Notes under the pieces: model-generated | Databases searched by the model: none | Told to the model about the DNA's origin: nothing | Seen by the model: the letters and a program-made list of their open reading frames with translations, nothing else | Program-made: the position numbers and the translations under genes | Assembly: GCF_023634065.1 (NCBI RefSeq) | Contig: NZ_JALKCV010000020.1 | Span: forward strand, 1-48,741 | Length of the DNA: 48,741 nt | Direction: 5' to 3' | Source: Microbulbifer litoralis | GTDB lineage: Bacteria; Pseudomonadota; Gammaproteobacteria; Pseudomonadales; Cellvibrionaceae | In this document: in pieces, positions 18,994 to 28,229 of the stretch | How the letters are laid out: every line of letters starts with the position of its first letter | Position numbering within the stretch: the stretch's first letter is position 1

Positions 18994-19009
18994 TATGATA
19001 CATCATATC
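18994..19009 (-). promoter_or_regulatory. variant GATAT-N3-GTATC box upstream of the siderophore-type receptor
   Basis: The - strand reads GATATGATGTATC at 18997-19009, 37 bp before the receptor start. It overlaps a 6-2-6 inverted repeat, TATGAT-AC-ATCATA (18994-19007). It keeps all ten fixed bases of the motif seen at three other promoters. The symmetric repeat could alternatively be a weak Fur site. Confidence 0.5.
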
Positions 19010-19172
19010 TTTTCGGTGTTGGAGACCCCACTGTTGAATGGCGCTGTGGGGGGATCCCGATCGCCGCTGCCGAGCCCCGTCCTGCCGCTCTCCTGTTCGC
19101 ATCCGCGCCGCGGCAATGATATACCTGTAAACAGCGGAATGACCGGAAGCACTACTACTAATGGAGGACACC

Positions 19173-20813
19173 ATGAAGGCGTCTGATCTGTTTGTTCGCG
19201 CACTGGAAGCGGAAGGGGTGGAGCACGTATTCGCAATTCCGGGGGAAGAGAACCTGGACCTGTTGGAATCCCTGCGCGGGTCCAATATCAACCTGGTGGT
19301 AACGCGGCACGAGCAGGCGGCCGGATTTATGGCCGCTACCTACGGCCGCCTGACCGGCAGAGCCGGCGTCTGCCTGTCGACCCTCGGCCCCGGCGCCACC
19401 AACCTGGTAACGGCGGCGGCCTACGCCCAGCTGGGCGCCATGCCGATGGTCATGGTCACTGGCCAGAAGCCGATCAAGAGTTCCAAGCAGGGCCAGTTCC
19501 AGATCATCGATATCGTCGACATGATGCAGCCGTTGACCAAGTTCACCCGCACCATCATCAGCGGCGACAATGTCCCGGCTCACGTGCGCGAGGCCTTTCG
19601 CCAGTCGCAGGAAGAGCGGCCGGGCGCCGCCCACCTGGAGTTGCCGGAGGATATCGCCCGCGAGCACTCCACCATGCCTGTGCTCGAACCCAGCTATACC
19701 CGCCGGCCCATCGCGGAAGAGAAGGCGATTCACCAGGCGGCGGAGGCCATTACCGCCGCGCGAAAGCCCCTGTTGCTGATCGGCGCCGGCGGCAACCGCA
19801 AGCTGACCGCCAAGATGCTGCGTGAATTCGTCGAGAAACTGGGCATTCCGGCAGTCACCACACAGATGGGCAAGGGTGTGATCGACGAGTCCGGGCCGCA
19901 TTTTATCGGCAACACCGCGCTGTCCGACCACGATTTTGTGCACCGCGCCATCGACCAGGCGGACCTGATCATCAACGTGGGCCACGATGTGGTGGAAAAG
20001 CCGCCGTTCTTCATGCGCCCCGGCGGCGCCGAGGTGGTACATATCAACTTCAATTCCGCCCAGGTGGACCCGGTCTATTTCCCACAGATCGAAGTGGTGG
20101 GGGATATCGCCAACAGCCTGTGGCAACTCAAGGAGCGGCTGGAACCGCAGCGGCACTGGAGCTTTGCCGATGCACACCGGATCCGCGACGCACTGCAGCA
20201 GCATATTCACCAGGGCTGTGGTGACGACAGTTTTCCGCTGCACCCGCAACGCCTGGTCAAGGAAGTGCGGGACGTGATGCCGGAGGATGGCATCCTCGCC
20301 CTCGATAACGGCATGTACAAGATCTGGTTTGCCCGCAACTATCCCGCACACTCCCCCAATTCAGTACTGCTGGACAACGCCCTGGCCACCATGGGCGCCG
20401 GGCTTCCATCGGCCATGGCGGCCAAGCTGGTGTTTCCGCAGCGCAGGGTGATGGCAATCTGCGGTGATGGCGGTTTCATGATGAACTCGCAGGAACTGGA
20501 AACCGCGGTGCGCCTGAAACTGGACCTGGTGATCCTGCTGGTGCGGGACGACGGATACGGCATGATCCGCTGGAAGCAGAAACAGATGGAATTCCACGAT
20601 TTCGGCCTGGATTTCGGCAACCCGGACTTTGTCGCCTATGCCGAATCCTACGGCGCCCGGGGCCATCGCGTTGCCGCCACCTCGGAACTCCAGCCGCTGA
20701 TCGAAAAGTGCAGCAATGAAGGGGGCGTGCACCTGATCGATATCCCGGTCAACTATTCGGACAACGACCGTATTCTCAACCGGGAGATCCGCGAGCTCTC
20801 GGACAAGTTGTAA
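19173..20813 (+). CDS. acetolactate synthase large subunit-like TPP enzyme
   Basis: A 546-residue thiamine-diphosphate enzyme, probably condensing two pyruvates to 2-acetolactate. The catalytic glutamate is E47 in RHEQAAGFMA. The central domain (IGAGGNRK ... TTQMGKGVIDE) is of the FAD/ROK type. The TPP-Mg motif begins at G431 (GDGGFMMNSQELETAVRL) and ends RDDGYGM, with Asp-Asp where anabolic enzymes often have NN. No small regulatory subunit (ilvN/ilvH) is adjacent, which points to a catabolic AlsS-like enzyme or a related decarboxylase. GGAGG five bases before the ATG fixes the start; the frame opens four codons earlier. It diverges from the siderophore-type receptor across a 213-bp spacer. 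Confidence 0.82.
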   Translation: MKASDLFVRALEAEGVEHVFAIPGEENLDLLESLRGSNINLVVTRHEQAAGFMAATYGRLTGRAGVCLSTLGPGATNLVTAAAYAQLGAMPMVMVTGQKPIKSSKQGQFQIIDIVDMMQPLTKFTRTIISGDNVPAHVREAFRQSQEERPGAAHLELPEDIAREHSTMPVLEPSYTRRPIAEEKAIHQAAEAITAARKPLLLIGAGGNRKLTAKMLREFVEKLGIPAVTTQMGKGVIDESGPHFIGNTALSDHDFVHRAIDQADLIINVGHDVVEKPPFFMRPGGAEVVHINFNSAQVDPVYFPQIEVVGDIANSLWQLKERLEPQRHWSFADAHRIRDALQQHIHQGCGDDSFPLHPQRLVKEVRDVMPEDGILALDNGMYKIWFARNYPAHSPNSVLLDNALATMGAGLPSAMAAKLVFPQRRVMAICGDGGFMMNSQELETAVRLKLDLVILLVRDDGYGMIRWKQKQMEFHDFGLDFGNPDFVAYAESYGARGHRVAATSELQPLIEKCSNEGGVHLIDIPVNYSDNDRILNREIRELSDKL

Positions 20814-20911
20814 TACCGGCTGAAGGGGTATCGGGTATCAATCTTGCAGACCGAATCCACACAACCCCCGGACAGCAGGTGCTGGACTGTTATTTTTTGA
20901 GGAAGTGCCCT

Positions 20912-21412
20912 ATGCAAGAAACCCGTGACCACCAATTGAGCATGAGCGTCCTGATGACGCCGGATATGGTCAACTTTACCGGCAAAGTACACGGTGGAGA
21001 GCTGCTCTCTTACCTGGACAAAGTCGCCTACGCCTGTGCCAGCCGCTACGCCGGACGCTATGTGGTCACCCTGTCGGTGGACAGGGTGGTATTCCGGCAG
21101 CCGATCAATGTCGGGGAGCTGGTGACTTTCCTGGCCTCGGTGAACTACACCGGCAATACTTCCATGGAAGTCGGGATACGCGTGGTTGCCGAAAACATTC
21201 ACACAAGGGAGGTCCGGCATGCCAACAGCTGTTACTTTACGATGGTGGCGCTGGACGACAATGGCAGGCCGGTGTCGGTACCTTCGCTGGAACCCGGCAA
21301 TGCCGTGGAAAAAGAGCGTTTTGAGGCGGCGGTGCTGCGCCGGAAACTGTTGCGTGAGCAGGAAGCGGCGCACGATGCAATCAAGGAAAAAGTGCGAGCG
21401 GCGCAGACATGA
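20912..21412 (+). CDS. acyl-CoA thioesterase, hotdog fold (YciA-like)
   Basis: A 166-residue single-hotdog thioesterase that cleaves acyl-CoA to free acid and CoA. The family signature appears as NFTGKVHGGELLSYLDKVAYACASRYAG (aspartate in the central helix), then VVTLSVDRVVFRQPINVGELV. The C terminus is a charged helical tail. GAGGA eight bases before MQETR supports this start; the frame is open eleven codons earlier without a better site. It follows the TPP enzyme by 98 bp on the same strand and precedes the Old Yellow Enzyme gene by 55 bp. No functional link is evident beyond strand. Confidence 0.88.
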   Translation: MQETRDHQLSMSVLMTPDMVNFTGKVHGGELLSYLDKVAYACASRYAGRYVVTLSVDRVVFRQPINVGELVTFLASVNYTGNTSMEVGIRVVAENIHTREVRHANSCYFTMVALDDNGRPVSVPSLEPGNAVEKERFEAAVLRRKLLREQEAAHDAIKEKVRAAQT

Positions 21413-21467
21413 CAAGCACGTCGTTGCTATTCTCTTTCGGAACACTTCTTGCGAGTAGTACGAACTG

Positions 21468-22568
21468 ATGCACACCCCGAAACTCTTTGAGCCCTTGTCG
21501 GTTGGATCGTTGGAACTGGCCAACCGCATCGTGATCGCCCCCATGTGCCAGTACTCCGCCGTCGATGGCTGTATGACCGATTGGCATCTGATGCACCTGG
21601 GGCAACTGGCCGCGTCCGGTGCCGCGCTGCTGACTATCGAGGCCACCGCGGTGGTTCCGGAGGGGCGGATCAGCCATGCGGATGTCGGCCTGTGGGACGA
21701 TGCCACCGAAGCGGCCATGGGCCGTACCCTGCAAGCGATCCGGCAGTGGTCGGACATGCCGATTGCGATCCAGCTGGCCCACGCGGGTCGCAAAGCCTCT
21801 ACGGAGGTACCCTGGTGCGGCGGTGCCCAGATCGCCCCCGGCGATCCGAATGGTTGGCAGACGGTAGCGCCCTCGGCCAAAGCCTATCTGCCGGACGAAC
21901 GGCCTCCGGAAGCGATGGATCGATCCGCGATGATCGCAGTGCGCGATGCGTTTGCAGAATCCGCCAGCCGCTCGGCACGGCTCGGTATTGATGCGATCCA
22001 GATTCACGCCGCACACGGCTACCTGCTGCACCAGTTCCTGTCCCCGCTTTCCAACCAGCGGGATGACGAGTACGGCGGCAGTCTCGAGAACCGCATGCGC
22101 TTCCCGCTGGAAATCATGGATGCGGTGCGCGATGCCTTCCCGGCGGATCGACCGGTAAGCGTGCGGGTTTCGGGCACAGACTGGGTGGATGGGGGCTGGG
22201 ACCTGGAGCAGACCATCGCCTTTTCCCGTGCGCTCGAAGCGCGTGGCTGTGCGGCGATCCATGTATCCAGCGGTGGCCTGGATCCGGCACAGAGCATACC
22301 TGTGGGGCCCAGCTACCAGGTGCCCCTGGCTCGCGGTGTGAAACAGGCAGTATCTATACCGGTGATTGCAGTAGGGCTGATTACCGATTACGAACAGGCC
22401 GAGGCTATCGTCGGGACCGGAGATGCAGACCTTGTCGCCTTGGCCCGCGGGATTCTCTACGATCCCCGCTGGCCCTGGCATGCGGCCGCACACCTGGGGG
22501 CGTCTGTATCTGTACCGAACCAGTACCTGCGCTCGCAGCCACGGACCTTTCCGAAGCTGTTTAAATAG
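21468..22568 (+). CDS. NADH:flavin oxidoreductase, Old Yellow Enzyme family (YqjM-like)
   Basis: A 366-residue FMN ene-reductase that reduces activated C=C bonds using NAD(P)H. The N-terminal APMCQYSA places the flavin-tuning cysteine at C27, typical of the YqjM class rather than the classical class. The substrate-anchoring histidines are H180 and H183 in IHAAHGYLLHQFLSP. QLAHAGRK and the phosphate-binding ARGILYDPRWPWHAA complete the barrel. The physiological substrate is unknown; such enzymes often handle electrophilic enals and quinones. It is not adjacent to the NemR-like regulator at 3916, and I saw no matching operator immediately upstream. Confidence 0.9.
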   Translation: MHTPKLFEPLSVGSLELANRIVIAPMCQYSAVDGCMTDWHLMHLGQLAASGAALLTIEATAVVPEGRISHADVGLWDDATEAAMGRTLQAIRQWSDMPIAIQLAHAGRKASTEVPWCGGAQIAPGDPNGWQTVAPSAKAYLPDERPPEAMDRSAMIAVRDAFAESASRSARLGIDAIQIHAAHGYLLHQFLSPLSNQRDDEYGGSLENRMRFPLEIMDAVRDAFPADRPVSVRVSGTDWVDGGWDLEQTIAFSRALEARGCAAIHVSSGGLDPAQSIPVGPSYQVPLARGVKQAVSIPVIAVGLITDYEQAEAIVGTGDADLVALARGILYDPRWPWHAAAHLGASVSVPNQYLRSQPRTFPKLFK

Positions 22569-22692
22569 CGTTTCCCATCTCCCTGGGGCGTGTTCTGCAA
22601 CGTCGGGGCGGGCCGGCAAACTTCATTTCCTGAATATCGACTATATTTGGCGGGCTATTTGAAAAGTCTTATGCACGCCATGGAGTATCAGG

Positions 22693-23472
22693 ATGAAATA
22701 CCATGCCCCTTACCGCTATCTGGTTGCCAATCTCGTTGTGCTGTTGACTGGGTTCTGTTTCGGTGCGAAGACAGCCGATGCGAAGCCAGTGCAGGCCGAT
22801 GGGCGCGCGTGGGAATTCTATGTGGCTCCCTACCTGTGGGGTATTGCACTGGACGGCGATATCTCCCACAAGCCTTACTCTGTAGAGGTCGACGAGAGTT
22901 TCAGTGATCTCTGGTCCGATCTCGACGCCGGGTTTATGGGCGCGTTTGAGGCACGGCGAGATCGCTTCAGCATTTTGCTGGATGGTTTCTATATCGACCT
23001 GACCGATGACGGCGCGTTCAAGAACCTGCCTCTACCATTTCCTGTCGATCTCGATGTGGATAACGAGACGTACACTGCGCTGCTGACGGCCACCTATCGG
23101 GTGCTGCAGTCATCAGCGGGGTTTGTTGACGTTCTGGCGGGATACCGCTACTGGTCCCTGGAGACGAAGCTCAGGGTGAACACGCCCATTGCAGACCTGC
23201 AGGTCTCGGAAGACGACAGCTGGCACGACGCGCAGTTCGGGGTTCGCGGGCATCTCGACCTGACTCCGCGCTTGTATATCGAGGGGATGGCATTGACCGG
23301 TGCCCGCTCCGACCGGACCGTCGATCTGGCGGCTTTCGTGGGCTACGAAATGAACGACTGTACGGCCATCATGCTGGGGTACCGGCATGTCAAGATAGAC
23401 TACAGCACATCGGAGTATGAATTCGATGCCGCCCTGCGCGGCCCGGCCATCGGCTTCAGCTACAGATTCTGA
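22693..23472 (+). CDS. outer-membrane beta-barrel protein, unknown function
   Basis: A 259-residue protein with a signal peptide (LVANLVVLLTGFCFGAKTADA) and alternating amphipathic strands. These start with WEFYVAPYLWGIALDGDI and end in the C-terminal aromatic GFSYRF required for BAM-dependent insertion. Segments FSILLDGFYIDL, GFVDVLAGYRYWSL and CTAIMLGYRHVKIDYS look like strand hairpins. I do not recognise a named family with confidence; the pattern is like small OmpW/OmpA-type barrels of 8-10 strands. GGAG seven bases before the ATG supports the start. It is flanked by genes on the same strand with gaps over 100 bp, so it probably has its own promoter. Confidence 0.75.
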   Translation: MKYHAPYRYLVANLVVLLTGFCFGAKTADAKPVQADGRAWEFYVAPYLWGIALDGDISHKPYSVEVDESFSDLWSDLDAGFMGAFEARRDRFSILLDGFYIDLTDDGAFKNLPLPFPVDLDVDNETYTALLTATYRVLQSSAGFVDVLAGYRYWSLETKLRVNTPIADLQVSEDDSWHDAQFGVRGHLDLTPRLYIEGMALTGARSDRTVDLAAFVGYEMNDCTAIMLGYRHVKIDYSTSEYEFDAALRGPAIGFSYRF

Positions 23473-23589
23473 CGTAATGGCATAGACAGAGATTCCATCA
23501 CTCAAAATAGATATATGCGGCGGCTTGAGACGTCAGAATCCACTAACTAGGATAACGGGACCAACAGTGTCTATGATGCAGAGGTTCTT

Positions 23590-24060
23590 ATGAATTCGTG
23601 GAAATATCTTGTTGGTTGTTTAAGCCTGTCAGGCGCCTTGGTGGCGCTCCCTGGGCAGGCCGATGCGGCCGCTATCAACTACCAGAAACACGATCACTCC
23701 GAAAGATTCGAAAAATTCTGGATGACCCTGGAAGAGAAGCTGGCGCTGAGTAAGGAACAGAGAGAGGAGCTGAAGAAGCACCGTGAGGCGGTTCGAGGTG
23801 AGCGGAAGGAACTGAAGGAAGACAGCAAGAAGCTGCACAAGCAGATCAAGGAAGCGCTGGAATCCGGCGCAGACAGATCCAAGCTGGACAGCCTTGGCGC
23901 AGAGTGGGGCAAGATCCAGGTCCAGAGAATGGAGATGGCCCACAAGTACCAGAAGAAATTCAAGGAGATGCTCAGCGAAGAGCAAAAAGCCAAGCTTGAG
24001 AAGTTCAAGGCCGAACATCGTGATGAATGGAAGAAGAAGTATGGAAATGATGACGATTGA
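23590..24060 (+). CDS. periplasmic Spy/CpxP-like helical protein
   Basis: A 156-residue, highly charged, Lys/Glu-rich helical protein with a cleavable signal (GCLSLSGALVALPGQADAAA). Two LS-x-EQ motifs (ALSKEQREEL near residue 53 and MLSEEQKAKL near 126) resemble the LTxxQ repeats of the CpxP/Spy family of periplasmic chaperones and stress sensors. Most of the region between is predicted coiled coil. The acidic tail is NDDD. A chaperone or envelope stress role is inferred from this resemblance. AGAGG five bases before the ATG. It is followed by a strong hairpin, so it probably forms a single-gene transcript. Confidence 0.7.
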   Translation: MNSWKYLVGCLSLSGALVALPGQADAAAINYQKHDHSERFEKFWMTLEEKLALSKEQREELKKHREAVRGERKELKEDSKKLHKQIKEALESGADRSKLDSLGAEWGKIQVQRMEMAHKYQKKFKEMLSEEQKAKLEKFKAEHRDEWKKKYGNDDD

Positions 24061-24126
24061 TATGTCAACTGTCCAGGCATCTTCGAGCAGATAGTGACGT
24101 GTTCGTTGCTTGGCGAACCTGACGGA

Positions 24127-24155
24127 GAGGTGGGAGAAAACTTCACTCCCACCTC
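24127..24155 (+). terminator. 10-bp hairpin after the Spy-like gene
   Basis: GAGGTGGGAG and CTCCCACCTC form a perfect 10-bp stem around a 9-base loop, 66 bp after the Spy-like stop and 41 bp before the next start codon. The nearest T run (24175-24180) is about 20 bases further on, so it may be an attenuator rather than a classical terminator. Confidence 0.5.
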
Positions 24156-24196
24156 CAGAAAGCCGGTCATCTGTATTTTTTAAGGATCAAAACTCT

Positions 24197-25162
24197 ATGT
24201 GCACGCGGACACTATGGCTGAATAGTGGGCAGGGAATTATTGCCGGCCGCAATATGGACTGGGCACAAAGCCTGGGAACCAACCTCTGGATACTCCCCGC
24301 CGGGGCGCAACGCAAGGGCATCGAAAAGGATCCAAATCCGCTGAGCTGGAACTCCAGATTTGCCAGTCTGGTGGCCACAGCCTATGACCTGGCGACGGTA
24401 GACGGGCTGAACGAGAAGGGGCTGGCCGCACATATTCTCTGGCTGGCCGAATCGGAGTTTGGAGACAGGGATACCTCTGTGCCCGGGGTTTCGATATCTC
24501 TTTGGGCACAGTATTTTCTCGACCAGTTTTCCACGGTTGCCGAGTGTGTTGCCAGCATCGGGGATCACCCTTTCCAGGTACGTCCTCAATCGGATCCAGT
24601 CTCGGGGCGCTGGTCTACGGTCCACCTGGCGCTGGACGATGCAACGGGAGATTCCGCAATCATCGAATATATCGATGGTGCGGTGAAGGTGCATCATAGC
24701 CGCGACTACACGGTAATGACCAATTCCCCGCCCTTTGATGAGCAGCTAACACACCTGGCGCAGTATCAGGGGTTTGGTGGGCAGAAGCCCCTACCCGGTA
24801 CGACGGAAGCCGCAGACCGTTTCGTTCGTGCGAGCTATTATCTGGAAAGGCTTCCCGCCGCCGACTCACCGGAGCGTGCCTATGCGGCACTTCTGAGTGT
24901 CATGCGCAACGCCGCACAACCTTTCGGTGTTGCCGATCCTGCACGACCACACATATCCATGACCATCTGGCGAACACTGATAGACCTGCAGAGACGCATC
25001 TATGCGTTTGAGTCTTCATTCAGCCCCGATATCGTCTGGGTTTCCCTGGATAAGATGGATTTGAGCAAGCCCCAGAAACTGGACCTGTCACAGAAAGGTC
25101 TGGTGGGTAATGTAGGAAAGTTATTTACAGAAGCGCCCCCCTTTACTTTCATGTCCGCCTGA
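24197..25162 (+). CDS. linear amide C-N hydrolase, choloylglycine hydrolase / penicillin V acylase family
   Basis: A 321-residue Ntn hydrolase. Starting at MCTRTLW puts cysteine at position 2, where removal of Met exposes the N-terminal nucleophile of this family. RNMDWA near residue 20 supplies the conserved Arg-Asp pair, and the NSPPFDEQL segment the conserved asparagine. There is no signal peptide before the cysteine; the frame is open 29 codons upstream but that extension would bury the nucleophile, so I reject it. Known members hydrolyse bile-salt conjugates, penicillin V or acyl-homoserine lactones; the substrate here is unknown. It ends 38 bp before gadB on the same strand, so the two may be co-transcribed. 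Confidence 0.87.
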   Translation: MCTRTLWLNSGQGIIAGRNMDWAQSLGTNLWILPAGAQRKGIEKDPNPLSWNSRFASLVATAYDLATVDGLNEKGLAAHILWLAESEFGDRDTSVPGVSISLWAQYFLDQFSTVAECVASIGDHPFQVRPQSDPVSGRWSTVHLALDDATGDSAIIEYIDGAVKVHHSRDYTVMTNSPPFDEQLTHLAQYQGFGGQKPLPGTTEAADRFVRASYYLERLPAADSPERAYAALLSVMRNAAQPFGVADPARPHISMTIWRTLIDLQRRIYAFESSFSPDIVWVSLDKMDLSKPQKLDLSQKGLVGNVGKLFTEAPPFTFMSA

Positions 25163-25200
25163 TCCGGATATTTCTGGGTCAATACCTGACGGTTGACAAT

Positions 25201-26610
25201 ATGCCTCTTCACAGGAAAAAAAGCCTCCGGCAACCCGGCCGGGGCGTAGACACGGATATTTTTGCCAGCAATGTATCCGCCGAATGCCTGCCGCGCTATG
25301 TCTTTCCCCAATACGGGTCGTCCGCCCGGGCCAGCTACCAACTTGTACGGGACGAACTTTTCATGGACGGCAATTCACGACAGAATCTGGCCACATTCTG
25401 TACCACCTGGGTAGAGGACGAAGTCCATCAGTTGATGTCCGACTGCCTGGACAAAAACATGATCGACAAGGACGAATACCCCCAGACCGCGGAGATTGAG
25501 GCCCGCTGCGTGCACATGATTGCCGCACTCTGGAACTCACCTGAAGCGGGGGACACCGTCGGTTGTTCCACCACCGGCTCGTCGGAAGCCGCCATGCTGG
25601 GCGGACTGGCCCTGAAATGGCGCTGGCGCAAGAGGCGCGAGGAAAACGGCAATGATAATGTCAGGCCCAACCTGATCTGCGGCCCGGTACAGGTCTGCTG
25701 GCACAAATTTGCCCGGTATTTTGACGTTGAGTTGCGGGAAGTACCATTGGATGATGACGAAGTCTGCATGAACCCGGACAAGATCTCGGAATATGCCGAC
25801 GAGAATACCATCGGCGTTGTCGCTACACTCGGCGTGACCTTTACCTGTGTCTATGAACCGGTGGAAGCCATCGCCGACGCACTCGACAAACTTCAGGAGG
25901 CGCGAGGACTCGATATACCCATCCATGTGGACGCGGCCAGCGGCGGTTTCGTCGCGCCGTTTGTACAGCCGGACCTGAAATGGGATTTCCGTATTCCCAG
26001 GGTCAAGTCGATCAATACTTCGGGCCACAAATACGGTCTCGCGCCCCTCGGCGTGGGCTGGGTTGTCTGGCGCGATGTGGCAGAGTTGCCGGAAGACCTG
26101 GTCTTCCGGGTCGACTATCTCGGTGGCGACATGCCCACCTTCGCCCTGAACTTCAGTCGCCCCGGGGGTGAGATTGTTGCACAGTACTACAATTTTATGC
26201 GGCTTGGATTCGAGGGGTATAAAAAGGTCCAGCAATACTGCGCAGATACAGCCCAATGGTTGGGCAGGAATATCTCTGAGCTGGGACCATTTGAGCTCTT
26301 TTACAATGGCCACGGTGGGCTTCCGGCGATCAGTTATACGATGAAAGAGGGCGACTGGGACTTCAACCTCTATGATCTCTCCGATCGGCTAAGGATCCGT
26401 GGTTGGCAAATAGCTTCCTATCCACTCCCTGCCAACCGCCAGGATTGTGTCATCCAACGAATCATGATCCGCCACGGTGTAAGCCGGGACATGGCCTCTC
26501 TCTTGTTTGACGATATCAGGCGTGCAGTGGAGTATTTCAAGGAGCATCCTGTGACTCGCTCGGCCGGCCAGCCCGGGTTTAGCCATACCGGAAGGAAGCC
26601 GGATGGATAA
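25201..26610 (+). CDS. gadB: glutamate decarboxylase
   Basis: PLP enzyme converting glutamate to GABA and CO2, consuming a proton. The 469-residue length matches E. coli GadB (466). The N terminus MPLHRKK and the block [21 protein letters not shown] are diagnostic. The PLP lysine is K277 in [19 protein letters not shown] carries the cofactor-binding aspartate. The C terminus keeps an F-x-HT motif (FSHT) like the one holding the pH-gating histidine of E. coli GadB, but is extended by GRKPDG. No gadC antiporter is in the window, so a complete acid-resistance system is not shown. The ribosome site is weak. It follows the Ntn hydrolase gene by 38 bp. Confidence 0.93.
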   Translation: MPLHRKKSLRQPGRGVDTDIFASNVSAECLPRYVFPQYGSSARASYQLVRDELFMDGNSRQNLATFCTTWVEDEVHQLMSDCLDKNMIDKDEYPQTAEIEARCVHMIAALWNSPEAGDTVGCSTTGSSEAAMLGGLALKWRWRKRREENGNDNVRPNLICGPVQVCWHKFARYFDVELREVPLDDDEVCMNPDKISEYADENTIGVVATLGVTFTCVYEPVEAIADALDKLQEARGLDIPIHVDAASGGFVAPFVQPDLKWDFRIPRVKSINTSGHKYGLAPLGVGWVVWRDVAELPEDLVFRVDYLGGDMPTFALNFSRPGGEIVAQYYNFMRLGFEGYKKVQQYCADTAQWLGRNISELGPFELFYNGHGGLPAISYTMKEGDWDFNLYDLSDRLRIRGWQIASYPLPANRQDCVIQRIMIRHGVSRDMASLLFDDIRRAVEYFKEHPVTRSAGQPGFSHTGRKPDG

Positions 26611-26735
26611 TGAGCCGGATAAATCTGTTCCAGCGTTGAAGTTGGTCTCTGGCAATGAATTGCTCAAGGTACGGCCCGGCCACGCTACTGATTCTTTGAG
26701 ACGCTGGAGTAGGGGGCTGGGATCGGAGGAGATAA

Positions 26736-27980
26736 TCAATTGACTTCCCGGCCCTTGCCACTCTGTGCACGTACGCGATTCTCTGTCTGTACGTATACGG
26801 TATCGGTAGTGGCCATACTCGAATGTCCCAGATCCTCGGAAAGATCCTTCAGGGCACGGCCCCGTTCCACTTCCATGCTGGCGCCGGTATGTCTCAGCCA
26901 GTGGGTGGAAGCCTCCTTCAGCTTGCGTGCGTTGTCTTCACCCTCTGCCAGTCGCATCGTGTCGTAGGCCCGGTCGAAAACCTGCTGGACGATACGGGCA
27001 AGTTGCCGCGACGTCATCCCCCCCTGGCCGCGAATCTTCTCGACGACAGGCTGGTTTTCACCCACGGAGGGGAGGGGACTCAGGCCCCGGTATGTGCGGT
27101 AGCGCTTGAGGTAATCGATAAAGCTGGGAGGAACGGTTATATCCCGCAGCTTGCGCCCTTTCCCGAAAACCTTGAGCCACCAGTTGCCGTCTGAATCTTG
27201 CCAGAAATGACTCATGACCGGTGTCCAGTTCCTGCGTTCCGATAGTTCGGATATACGAAGGAACAGTGTTTTCAGTGCACAGATTATAAACAGACTGCGC
27301 TCGTGGACTGGATCCTCCGCGGCCATATCCAGCGCCACTTTAAAAACGTATTGCCACTGATCCCCGGTCAGGCGGCGGACTTCCTTGACCTGAGCATCGC
27401 GAATGAAATGCCGGCAATCCGCCTTGGCAATCTGCGCCGGGTTCCCATAGAGGTACTCCTCATTCATCAGGTATTTGTAGAAAGCAATGATTCCGGTGAA
27501 GGTTGCCGTCAGAGTCTGCTGTGACGGCCTGTACTTTTTCTTGTCCGGCTCCGTGTCACCGGAGCCACTGTTTTTAGGCAGCTTGAGCTTGTATGGCGCC
27601 CAGGCCTTGTTGGGCACCTGATAACCGTTATTGAACTGGAACCGGTCGCAATTGACCAGGCAGATCCAGGAAACCGGCGGCTGCCAGCAGAAATCCGCGT
27701 ACTCGAGGATGTCAGCCTTGCGCAGCCGTTCCATCGGCGTGCCTTTGAACAGGAACAGCCACAGCAGGAACCGCTCAGTTTCATTGCGAAAGCGCGTATA
27801 GGTGTGCTCGGACTTGTTGCGCCCGGTGTAGTTCAGGAACTCCTGGCCCCAGTGCCAGTGCGACAGCCACCAGAATTCGCCGGATTCCAGGAAGTCCCGG
27901 AGATCTGGATAGTTGCTGAAGGTAAAGTCCTTGAGCTCGGCATAGGTTGGATACAGCGGAATGGGTTTGGGGATAGCCAT
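26736..27980 (-). CDS. tyrosine recombinase / site-specific integrase
   Basis: A 414-residue phage-type integrase. The catalytic domain shows the first arginine in FLRISELSERR, the HxxR box as H360/R363 in HWLRHTG, a second histidine H386 in LGHSSM and the nucleophile Y396 in TDTVYVQT. The N-terminal SAM-like DNA-binding part includes TATFTGIIAFYKYLMNEEYL. It looks intact. It lies alone between gadB (opposite strand) and the NRPS locus and so marks the boundary of what may be an acquired block. I found no excisionase, phage or conjugation genes nearby. The target site is unknown; a 10-bp inverted repeat lies 121 bp upstream of its start. Confidence 0.9.
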   Translation of the reverse strand: MAIPKPIPLYPTYAELKDFTFSNYPDLRDFLESGEFWWLSHWHWGQEFLNYTGRNKSEHTYTRFRNETERFLLWLFLFKGTPMERLRKADILEYADFCWQPPVSWICLVNCDRFQFNNGYQVPNKAWAPYKLKLPKNSGSGDTEPDKKKYRPSQQTLTATFTGIIAFYKYLMNEEYLYGNPAQIAKADCRHFIRDAQVKEVRRLTGDQWQYVFKVALDMAAEDPVHERSLFIICALKTLFLRISELSERRNWTPVMSHFWQDSDGNWWLKVFGKGRKLRDITVPPSFIDYLKRYRTYRGLSPLPSVGENQPVVEKIRGQGGMTSRQLARIVQQVFDRAYDTMRLAEGEDNARKLKEASTHWLRHTGASMEVERGRALKDLSEDLGHSSMATTDTVYVQTENRVRAQSGKGREVN

Positions 27981-28100
27981 AAGTTATACCTGAAGTCCGG
28001 ATTTTCTGCTTTGAGTCCATGCTACAGGTCTCAAGATAAAACATCAAATACTAAACAGTATTGGACATAGTGAGCTTGTGGCAGGACATTGTCTGCAGAT

Positions 28101-28146
28101 ATATTGGGCCGCTTGCTGTTACCTGACTTTGCGAGTGGCCCAATAT
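28101..28146. repeat. 10-bp perfect inverted repeat between integrase and NRPS locus
   Basis: ATATTGGGCC and GGCCCAATAT are separated by 26 bases. They sit in the 249-bp gene-free spacer (27981-28229) between the integrase start and the last gene of the NRPS operon. It could be a terminator for the operon reading in from the right, or a recombinase-related site. Nothing else was recognised in this spacer. Confidence 0.5.
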
Positions 28147-28229
28147 GTACCGGTTCTTTCGCCGGGCCGGCCTCGATCCCTACCTATGGGGCGCCTGTAA
28201 AGATAACGAGTCGCCCACATCACTCCAGA

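Noticed and set aside
18994..19007. Fur box at the siderophore-type receptor
   Set aside because: The 6-2-6 repeat TATGAT-AC-ATCATA matches the Fur consensus only weakly, and the overlapping GATAT-N3-GTATC motif is shared with the zinc receptor promoter. Fur is kept only as an alternative.
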